In this document: piece by piece, positions 1 through 6,676 of the stretch
How the letters are laid out: every line of letters begins with the position of its first letter
How positions within the stretch are numbered: position 1 is the stretch's first letter
DNA from: Chrysochromulina tobinii
Taxonomy: Eukaryota > Haptophyta > Prymnesiales > Chrysochromulinaceae
Length of the DNA stretch: 12,137 bases
Direction of reading: 5' to 3'
Assembly: GCA_001275005.1 (NCBI GenBank)
Contig: JWZX01001438.1
Location: 1 to 12,137 of the forward strand
Program-made: the position numbers and the translations under genes
Notes under the pieces: generated by a model
Told to the model about the DNA's origin: nothing
The model's database searches: none
Seen by the model: the letters and a program-made list of their open reading frames with translations, nothing else

Positions 1-205
1 CTGCCAGACAAGCCAGCATGCGTAAGTTTTGGACAAGGAGGGGCGATTATGAGCTCGCGGCGCACGAGAATCCCAGACTTTGATCGTCCCGTCAGCCGAT
101 CCCGACACGATCTTCGTGCCATCGGGCGAAAATACGACCGAGATGATGGCACGGCTGTGGGCGTTGGTCTTCTCCGCTACACAGTTGATGAGCATCGCGA
201 TCATC
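1..205 (-). CDS. WD40-repeat protein, one exon (partial, runs off the left edge)
   Basis: Read on the minus strand from 204 downward, this stretch encodes a near-consensus WD40 repeat. A stretch beginning AEKTNAHS leads into [12 protein letters not shown], and the repeat closes with TIKVWD at about 70-90. The minus strand just upstream of 205 is a long C/T-rich tract ending in CAG (206-208), a typical 3' splice acceptor, so the exon should begin at 205. After VWD the reading frame stays open to base 1 but no longer resembles a WD40 blade. A GTGCG at 65-61 on the minus strand could be the donor, which would make the exon about 140 bp. WD40 blades form beta-propeller scaffolds for protein binding. 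One blade does not identify the protein, and it could be part of a long repeat array or a decayed fragment. Confidence 0.7.
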
Positions 206-845
206 CTGCGAGAACAAGAGAGAAAAGAAGAGAGAGGCTTGGGCAGCGTGTGTATTCGGCAGCATGGAGATATGGGACCACACGAGGCTGCAAGCTGAAG
301 GGCGCTTCAGGGGTCTCGATGCAGACATGCAACCACCAACAGCGTGCCGCGAGGATGAGGAGAATCGCGTGCGGAGTGTGGTTTCGAAGCTAATCGCGAA
401 CGGAGAGTCGCATGTGCCCTCGAGAGAGGCAGCCCAGCTCGGGGTCTCAGGATTGGGCAGTCACGTGGCGGCAAAGCGCGCGGGGGCGGAGAGGAGGGAG
501 GCGAACTTTTGTCGGCGCGCGACTGCGGAAAGGCACGCGGAAAAAACCCACAGTCGTGAGAGAGACGAAGGGAGGCGTAGAGGCAAGGGCATGTGTGCTC
601 CCTGAGATGCACAAGTGCCCGCGGGCTCCGTGTGGAAGAAAGCACCTACCAGGGAGCGGATTCGATGTATTCCGTGTGCGAAGCGGTTTGCGCGTGCAGC
701 GGTCGCACCGACGCACGTTGAGCACGAAGAGCGAAGAGAGCAGCGCGGTGGCGGGACGCGTGCGTCGCTTTTCCGAAGGGTTCCTGTGAATGGGCTGTTA
801 ATAGAGGGACTTGACTAGACGAGACTTGACTTGACTCGCGTGGAT
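206..845. other. Gene-free stretch: probable intron of the WD40 gene, then upstream region of the next gene
   Basis: I see no convincing coding region on either strand. The part next to 206 is a C/T-rich tract on the minus strand, fitting an intron that ends at the WD40 exon. Possible frames between about 250 and 800 are short, rich in Arg and Ser, and resemble no known family. An E-box-like CACGTG lies at 462-467, with a CCAAT box on the minus strand a few bases to its left; neither can be assigned to a promoter. Just before the next gene, the element GACTTGACT recurs at 808-816 and 822-830, the second occurrence running on into another TTGACT. Confidence 0.4.
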
Positions 846-2594
846 ATGCATGCAATCTTTTTTGCCGATTTCAAGATCGCAATAGTTAGTTTCTGGAACT
901 TCTTTTACATGAGCTACTCTGTTTTCGATCCGGCAAACACGGCGAGCTCGTCACGGCCAGTGCGGCTCATGCGCTTCAGCCGGAGCTTGCCTGCTGTGCG
1001 CATGCCGTCCGACGTGCTATCTGTGCGGCGGCCGTGGTCACGAGGCATCCACTTGATCCCGCTACCGCAGATGATCGTGCCCGGTGGTGCTCCTCCCATC
1101 GACCGATTTGATCTGCTGCCAGAGCGTTTCCAGCCGCGGCAAGCCTGGGACCCGACGGTCGCGGGCCCCATCCTCGGCGCGAGGGCGTCCTCAGGCTCCA
1201 GCCTTTACGGCGTCGACTACCCGCTCGACCGCCAGCTTCCCATCCACCAGTCAATCATTCCGCCACGCAAGCTGCTCAATGGGGCGAAGGAGATCCCCAG
1301 CCGACCGCACCCGCGCTCGCCCGGCAATCCGCGCGTCTCCGAGGCCGGGACCATCTTCGACGTGTGTCAGCGCGGTGATCAAGGCCGGGCTGGAATGCCG
1401 CGCCCGCTGCTCCACCAGTTGGACGAGCGTCGTAACGAGCGTCGCCGGAAGAAGGCGAAGGAGAAGATCGAGGATTGGCGCCAGGCTTGCCGTGAGCAGG
1501 GCAAGAAGTGGCTCGTCGAGCACACGCTTCCCTCGCCGCATCAGTCCTCTTCCTCGCAGCAGGAGAAGCCGCTGTCGCCCGCGCCGCCGCCGCAGCAGAA
1601 GCTGGAACGGCCGCCCCCATTCGCCCTGTCATCGCCCCCACCCGAGAAGGCGCCCAGGAAGGCGCCCGACAAGGCGCCCGACGAGGGGAAGCTCGAGGGG
1701 GAGCTCGAGGGGGAGCTCGAGGGGGAGCTCGAGGGGGAGCTCGAGGGGGAGCTCGAGGGGGAGCTCGACGGGGAGCTCGAGGGGGAGCCGAATAGAACCG
1801 TTTCGCACGAGGACGAGGGGTTCGACGAAGAGCTGGCTCTCTACGTAGCGAAGTCGAGGACGAGCACCCCGCCGGAAGATGAACATCAAGCATGTCAGCA
1901 GGGGTCGTTGCAGCACGGCGATCGACACGGCGACGACGCACAGAAACCCATCGCTACAAATCAAAAGGCGCCGCCGCTGCCACCACCACGACCACCACGA
2001 GGCCTACCTTCACCGCACTTTCTCGAAGGTTACCTCGAAGGAGCACCATGCGAACTCATGCAGCTTCAAATGCAGCTGGGCACACCGACCGCGCTGGTAC
2101 CGCCGGAGGATCATTGGGAACTCATGCAGCTGTGCATCCCGACTGGCGCAGAGGAACAAGCAGAGCCAGAGGACGATGAATGGGAAATCATGTTGCAGCT
2201 GTGCATCCAGGCCGCACCGGAGGATCCATGGGAAAGCATGCAGCTGTGCATCCAGGTCGCACCAGAGGATCAACGGGAAAGCATGCAGCTGTGCATCCCC
2301 GCCGCGCGTTCGAAGGTGAACTTGATCAAGTCGTATACATCTTGTAGCACGCCCAGCCCGCTCTCGAGCTGGCTGCCGTCATCGAGCTGGCTGTTTTCGT
2401 CAAGTGAGGAGGAGGCTTGCGCGCATGAGCACGGTGGCGGCTGCGGGGGCGAGGAGGAGGAGGATTGCGTAGTTCGGGAGAGAGAGGTCTTGATGGTGCG
2501 AGATGGTCAGCAGGAGGTGTCTCTGCGTGGTGAGTGCGCGCTCGGCAGCGAGCACTGGGAGATGCGGCTGTGCATTCTGACTCTGACGTGTTGA
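846..2594 (+). CDS. Unrecognised low-complexity protein with LEGE and WExMQLCI repeats
   Basis: This is a single open frame of 582 codons from the first ATG; a second ATG at 909 may be the true start, because 846-908 is AT-richer and reads like a 5' leader. I do not recognise a domain. From the ATG at 846, residues 20-185 are of ordinary composition with Pro- and Arg-rich stretches. Residues about 190-222 form a Lys/Arg/Glu-rich, probably helical basic segment (a possible nuclear signal). Residues 230-282 are Ser/Pro/Lys-rich. Residues 283-314 are eight tetrapeptides LEGE (one LDGE). Residues 403-485 and 571-577 carry a recurring W-E-x-M-x-L-C-I motif. Third codon positions in the middle are strongly G/C, as expected of a real gene here. 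It lies on the same strand as the PIN-GPCR gene and stops about 60 bases before that gene's first ATG. The product is probably disordered and its function is unknown. Confidence 0.6.
   Translation: MHAIFFADFKIAIVSFWNFFYMSYSVFDPANTASSSRPVRLMRFSRSLPAVRMPSDVLSVRRPWSRGIHLIPLPQMIVPGGAPPIDRFDLLPERFQPRQAWDPTVAGPILGARASSGSSLYGVDYPLDRQLPIHQSIIPPRKLLNGAKEIPSRPHPRSPGNPRVSEAGTIFDVCQRGDQGRAGMPRPLLHQLDERRNERRRKKAKEKIEDWRQACREQGKKWLVEHTLPSPHQSSSSQQEKPLSPAPPPQQKLERPPPFALSSPPPEKAPRKAPDKAPDEGKLEGELEGELEGELEGELEGELEGELDGELEGEPNRTVSHEDEGFDEELALYVAKSRTSTPPEDEHQACQQGSLQHGDRHGDDAQKPIATNQKAPPLPPPRPPRGLPSPHFLEGYLEGAPCELMQLQMQLGTPTALVPPEDHWELMQLCIPTGAEEQAEPEDDEWEIMLQLCIQAAPEDPWESMQLCIQVAPEDQRESMQLCIPAARSKVNLIKSYTSCSTPSPLSSWLPSSSWLFSSSEEEACAHEHGGGCGGEEEEDCVVREREVLMVRDGQQEVSLRGECALGSEHWEMRLCILTLTC
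1692..1787 (+). repeat. 12-bp minisatellite, 8 units, coding for LEGE
   Basis: Eight head-to-tail copies of the 12-mer ctcgagggggag occur in frame; the seventh has GAC for GAG. They encode (Leu-Glu-Gly-Glu)n, adding a strongly acidic block to the host ORF. The unit length is a multiple of three, so copy-number change preserves the frame. A short KAP[RD] repeat precedes it. Confidence 0.95.
2052..2300 (+). repeat. Degenerate 45-bp coding repeat (APEDxWESMQLCIQ type)
   Basis: The motif W-E-x-M-x-L-C-I recurs with its Trp codon at 2115, 2181 and 2229, then with Arg in place of Trp at 2274. A weaker form, ELMQLQMQL, starts at 2052. The spacing is 22, 16 and then 15 residues. The last two units are clearly a 45-bp tandem duplication sharing APED, ESMQLCI and their codons. 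A further isolated copy, WEMRLCI, begins at 2556, twelve residues from the C-terminus. Confidence 0.85.
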
Positions 2595-2657
2595 CAATCG
2601 TGCATCGAGAGTCCCGTCAAAGCCGCGAAGAGTGAGTTTCTTTCATTGGCATGTTTT

Positions 2658-4648
2658 ATGGTTCGTCAGAACGTCCCTCTGTGCGTGTGCCGCGCGTCCT
2701 TCGGCCGGAGGCGTGCTTGCAAGGCGCGATCAACTGGCCCGGAGCGAATGTGGATGCATGACTGTCCTCCCGCACCGCCCACTCCGCCCGCTCCGCCCAA
2801 CGACCCGTTTGCGGCCATCCACGCAATCCAAAAGGTCATGGTAATGATCGTCGAGATGCACGTGCTCGGCTTCGTCGCCAAGCGCCTCGAGCTGCTCGGT
2901 CACAGCGCAGAGGAGGGCCTCGCGGCCTTTGTGTACACCATCGGGCTGCCGTCGCTGCTCTTCTCGCAGATCGCCACCGAGCTGAGCTTCGACGACATCA
3001 ACGTCATCCTCGTCGTCTCCATCCTGGTCGCCAAGCTCATGGTCGCCGCGCTCGGCGTGACGCTCGCGCACCTCGTCACGCGTGAGGCGGACGGCACAGG
3101 CTTCGCAGCGACACTCGGCGGCATCGTCGCGCTGCTCTCGACGATGTCGGACGACATGGCGACCGGCATGCCGATCTTTGCTGCCTTCTTCTCGAGCCGG
3201 CCGATGTGGGTGACGCTTCACCTCATCGTTCTTAGTGCGCTCCAGTCGATGATCGTCAACCCTCTCGTCTTCGTGCTCCTCGGCGTCGGCCGTGCCAAGG
3301 CCGACCTATTACTCGAGGCCGAGCGCGCGCTCGTTGACGCTCGGGAGGGCAACAGCAGCAGCAGCGGCGTCGGCGGCGCCATTAGCGGCGGTTTCGCACC
3401 GCTGCGGCCGCGTCACAGGCGCACCGCGTCTCGCGGCACCCTGCCACAGGACGTCGAGGACCTGCTGCGAGGGCGCGAGCCGCATGCCATCCCACGACAG
3501 GCATCCCCTCTCATGAGCGCCGTCGCGGTACACGGTGTCTACTGTGTGCCTGAGCCGTTACGCTCGCCGCTGCTGAGCCCGTCGCTGATCACGCCGCCGC
3601 CGCCGTCGCTGATGCCCACGCCGCCGCGCATCGAGCTGTCCGCGGTCGTGCTTGGTGTACTGAAGAGCTTCCGTAAGAATATGCTTGTGCTGAGCGTCGT
3701 AGCGGGCGCCTCGTACAACCTGATCAGCGACGGCGCGCCGCTGCCGAACGCGGTCGAGCAGCTGGCGGCCAAGCTGGGCGAGTCCTTTTTGCCCATGGTG
3801 CTCTTCGTCGCCGGCATGTGCCTCTCGTCCTCCATCGGCAACCTCACCTCGCTACGCCTCGCTGTGCTGCCCACGCTGCTGGTAGTACTTAAGTCGGTCG
3901 TCCTACCAATCGTGTGCTCGTTAGTGTACGACGGGCTGGCCGGCGTCGACGTGGACTCACACCAGCTCCGCGGGCTGAGCCACGTGGGCTCGTACCAGCC
4001 AGCCGAGAGGGATTTCGTCTTCTTTTATGGGCTGCTACCTGTCTCGACCGCGTCCATTGCGATCGTGGGCTCGTACCAGGTGAGGCTGATTGAGCCATGA
4101 GACTGATTGCGTCGGATTGCAGTCTCGAGTGCATGCTCTGAGTGCCTCCGAGGTGCCGCTGATGCTGGGCAACTGACGAAACGCACGGGCAGGTGAACAA
4201 CGAGCTGCTCGCATCGGTCGCCTCCGCCCTGCTGCTGGGCAAGGTGGTCTCCTTGACGCTGCTGCTCCTCGGCGCATACCTGATGACGTTCGGCGTGGGT
4301 CACCACTTCATGCTGAGCTCGGTCGGCGCGCTCGGTGATGTGATGCATGCACTCTCGATCTTGGGCGGTGGTTACATGCTCACGATGGCCTACCTGCACC
4401 CCTCGTGCCGCCCGCCCCATATGCAGACGGTCCTGGGGCTCATCAGCCTTCAGACGGCCTTCTCAGCCACCCATGTGCTCGTGCACTCGACGGCCATGTA
4501 CAGCCGCGAGGCTCAGATGAATCTTCCCGCGTGGGTCTTTGCGACGCTCTTCTCGATCGTCTCCATCCTGCGCTGGAGCTGCTTCGGCTGGCTGCTCGTG
4601 ATGACGTACGACCAATGCTGCCGTCCCTTTCGCGACGAGCAGCTGTAC

Positions 4649-4707
<59 letters not shown>

Positions 4708-5956
4708 AGAGGATGGAAAGAAGGAGGTGGTGGTGATGGTGGATGCCCCTCAGTCGGCAGCCCGTTTGGCCGCAGGCAGCGCTGCCGCAGCGACGGGCGC
4801 CGCCTCGGGCGCGGCGGAGGCGGCGGCATCGGCATCGCCCAAGTTACGAAGTCGGTCGCCCAAATTAGGAAGCCGATCACCAAAATCAGGAGGCCGTTCG
4901 CCCGTTCTGAAGCGCCGCGTCGATGAGGCATTCTTCGACTCGGACTCGACGGGTGCCATCGGCAACACGCCGCTCTGGCTATACCCCATCGTGAGCATCA
5001 GCCTCGCGCTCGCGATGACGCTACCTTTCCTGCCCTTCTTCAAGGACTTCCAAGGTGTGAATTGGGCCTATCGGAAAGAGCAGCGGGTGCGCTCTCGCTT
5101 CCCGGTGGACACTGCGCTGTGGGTGCCCTACGCCCAAGTCTCCTGGCAGGTGGAGACGTACATTATCGTCTATTTCAGCACCGCGCTGCTGCTTACGAGT
5201 TTGCTCGTGATCATGCTGCGTGCTGAGCGCTCAAAGCCCGAGGACGAGGACGACGAGGAGGAGGAGGAGGAGGAGGCGCAGCAGCGCGCCGCGCGGCTCG
5301 ATGCTGACTTGGCGCCGGTACCCGGACAGGGGCCGATGACGGAACCCGTGACGGCCAGCTGCCTCCACCGAGAGGGGCGATCTCAAACGATCTCGTCCGA
5401 TGAGCTTCGAGAGGGTCTCCGAGAGAGGAGGCCTTCTACCGGTACTTCTACCGACGTGGACTCGAGTGGCAAGCTTCCTAATCGAGCGACCGCCGGCCGC
5501 CGTGTCGAGCTCTTGACGCGCGCCGTGTCGGGCGACAGCCTGCCCCCCAGGAGGCCGAGCCAACCCTTCCCGACGTTCATCCAGCCGCGCGGCGAGGTGA
5601 CACTGCACGTGCGCATCCAATTACTTGGTTTCCTACTGCTGCTGCGCTGTATGTGCCAGTGCACTACGCTGCTCCTCGGCCGCGAGATCGGGAGTGCCGT
5701 GGTCGATCCGAGCATCACCCGCTGGACCCTGCTGACGTACATGTTCATCTTCTTCGAGGACGGGCAGGGCTTCATCACGTTCCTGCTCTTTGCCCTCGAG
5801 CCGCCCTCGCCCACGCCTGCTCCGCCTCGCAAGACCACCTTTGCCACCGCGTCGACCGGACCACCCGTCCCTTGCACAGACCCTAGCCTCACCCGCAGCC
5901 CCGTCACGCTTCGGACGCCCCCAATCCATCGTGTGGGGCCGTCTGAGCTCTTCTGA
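2658..5956 (+). CDS. GPR155-like: GPR155/LYCHOS-like PIN transporter-GPCR hybrid (exons 2658-4079 and 4193-5956)
   Basis: The spliced product is 1061 residues from the ATG at 2658; ATGs at 2748 and 2754 are also possible starts. Residues 53-509 read as a ten-helix PIN/auxin-efflux-carrier-like unit: five helices (53-210), a Pro/Ser-rich cytosolic-type linker (211-327), then five more (328-509). The first-half crossover reads SDDMATGMPI (164-173), matching SNDFALGYPI of the GPR155 family, followed by NPLVFVLLGV. The second-half equivalent is FFYGLLPVSTASIA. Seven further hydrophobic segments (515-542, 551-571, 585-613, 735-757, 794-816, 943-970, 985-1009) give the 17-helix plan of GPR155, a lysosomal cholesterol sensor acting on mTORC1 in animals. 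The last ends in EDGQGF, near the family's GQGF motif. Long loops carry polyQ, SP heptads and an acidic run. The tail (1010-1061) is Pro-rich, and I see no DEP domain, which animal GPR155 has. The family call is firm; ligand and membrane are inferred. Confidence 0.85.
4080..4192 (+). other. Spliceosomal intron of the PIN-GPCR gene (113 bp, phase 0)
   Basis: The donor is CCAG|GTGAGG at 4079/4080 and the acceptor GGGCAG|GTGAAC at 4192/4193. Removing it joins the two open frames in phase 0 and restores the expected family sequence across the junction: helix 9 ending GSYQ, then VNNELLASVAS leading into helix 10. The length is not a multiple of three, and retention adds six residues and then TGA. 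An alternative acceptor at 4120-4122 would break the frame. Confidence 0.9.
4652..4705 (+). repeat. Pure (CAG)18 microsatellite, 18 glutamines
   Basis: Eighteen uninterrupted CAG codons encode Gln 628-645 in the loop between the third and fourth helices of the GPCR-like half. The absence of CAA interruptions suggests an unstable, length-variable tract. The other frames read as polyAla and polySer but are not used. Confidence 0.97.
4835..4918 (+). repeat. Four SPKxxxR heptads in the loop of the PIN-GPCR protein
   Basis: Residues 689-716 read as four consecutive heptads beginning Ser-Pro and ending in Arg: SPKLRSR, SPKLGSR, SPKSGGR and SPVLKRR. They follow an Ala/Gly-rich stretch in the same loop as the polyQ tract. 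Ser-Pro next to basic residues is typical of proline-directed kinase sites, so this may be a phosphorylation cluster. That function is inferred. Confidence 0.8.
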
Positions 5957-6111
5957 AACGACGAACCAAGGGTCCGAAAGAGTGGCCCAACTTTTGAAAG
6001 TAAATGGTAGGGACATGAGGCAACTGCCGACGTGAGTAGTTGTAGGAGCGAGCTGGCGGTCGTCCGGAGTGGCTATGTTTAGTTCCATAGTTGCGATAGT
6101 TCTATACATAG
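5957..6111. other. 3' flank of the PIN-GPCR gene, unique sequence before repeat copy A
   Basis: No gene is visible here. It presumably holds the 3' UTR of the plus-strand PIN-GPCR gene, which converges with the minus-strand RRM/zinc-knuckle gene. No AATAAA or other polyadenylation signal that I can name is present. The composition becomes AT-richer toward 6111, where similarity to the second repeat copy begins. Confidence 0.4.
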
Positions 6112-6226
6112 TACATGCGTCTTTACTCTTTTTGCTCTCGACTCGAAAGTGGGGTGTAGGTACTTCACACGTGTTAATACATTCACAAAAAAAATTTGGC
6201 ATTTGTCAAAATGAGTACAAGTGGGC

Positions 6227-6234
6227 TATAAAAG
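6227..6234 (+). promoter_or_regulatory. Consensus TATA box in repeat copy A, plus strand
   Basis: TATAAAAG sits inside a 38-bp block (6205-6242) that is identical in copy B (10932-10969), although the bases on either side differ by substitutions and indels. It points rightward, toward and antisense to the RRM/zinc-knuckle gene, with the 140-bp conserved block starting 73 bases after the box. It matches a Pol II core promoter; use is unproven. Confidence 0.45.
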
Positions 6235-6306
6235 GTGACAAAGCTAAATCAAACTACGTGAAGCCGCGAGAGGGACAGTGGACGACGGTACGACGACTGG
6301 GGCGCA

Positions 6307-6446
6307 ATTTGAGCGACTGCCCGTCGCTGCAGGGCACACAGTGCCGAGGCGTGCCTTCTTCCATGCAGAAAGGCGACCGCCTTCGTGCATGGTTCTGCGG
6401 CGAGGGCATACTCTCGAGTCTCGTGGCCTTCGTACCGGTCGGCTAA
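6307..6446. other. 140-bp strongly conserved block in the repeat (copy A)
   Basis: This block differs from 11039-11178 at one base (6382, T versus G), while the sequence between the repeat start and it has many differences. It lies 3' of the RRM/zinc-knuckle stop codon and downstream of the plus-strand TATA box. Frames are open on both strands but lead nowhere recognisable, and two-base indels just outside the block shift them between copies. It could be a 3' UTR element or a non-coding RNA; the sequence does not decide. Confidence 0.5.
6361..6392. other. Hairpin within the conserved block
   Basis: The ends CCATGCA and TGCATGG form a 7-bp stem. After a 2x2 internal loop, AAGGC pairs with GCCTT around the tetraloop GACC. 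In copy B (11093-11124) the single base change replaces one A-T pair of the inner stem with a mismatch, so the structure is weakened there rather than compensated. Confidence 0.5.
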
Positions 6447-6676
6447 TAGGCAGAGCGTCCGCCGGTCCTGTGCTCGTGAGGCGTGCCCAATGCTGGTTCC
6501 TGGATTCCCACCGTCACGCCGGCAGGAAGGCGTACCCTGCTTGCTCCATGGAGCCTCTCGAGATCTGGTTGACGCACGTCCAGCGAGCGTTCCGGGAGAA
6601 GGCGGTGTCCCGCCTTCGTCCCGACTGTCAGCATTGTGGCAGGGGTGAGCTGCTGCGTGGCACGGCCGCTCATTCG

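Noticed and set aside
1084-1941. Arg/Gly/Ser- and Pro/Arg-repeat ORFs on both strands across the LEGE minisatellite
   Set aside because: They are out-of-frame readings of the 12-bp unit, with no supporting sequence outside it.
2530-2669. An intron joining the repeat-rich ORF to the PIN-GPCR ORF as one protein
   Set aside because: The best donor leaves one base of a codon while the best acceptor opens at a codon boundary of the next frame. Other AGs I tested nearby also miss the frame, and the upstream ORF keeps its motif almost to its own stop.
4405-4926. Frames through the CAG tract reading polyAla (plus strand +1 frame) and Ala-rich minus-strand frames
   Set aside because: These are shadows of the repeat. 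Only the polyGln frame continues into the membrane helices and matches the spliced gene.
4193-5956. The receptor half as a separate gene starting at 4193
   Set aside because: Position 4193 is GTG directly after a CAG acceptor, and the reading joins in phase with the first exon through the PIN helix 9-10 region.
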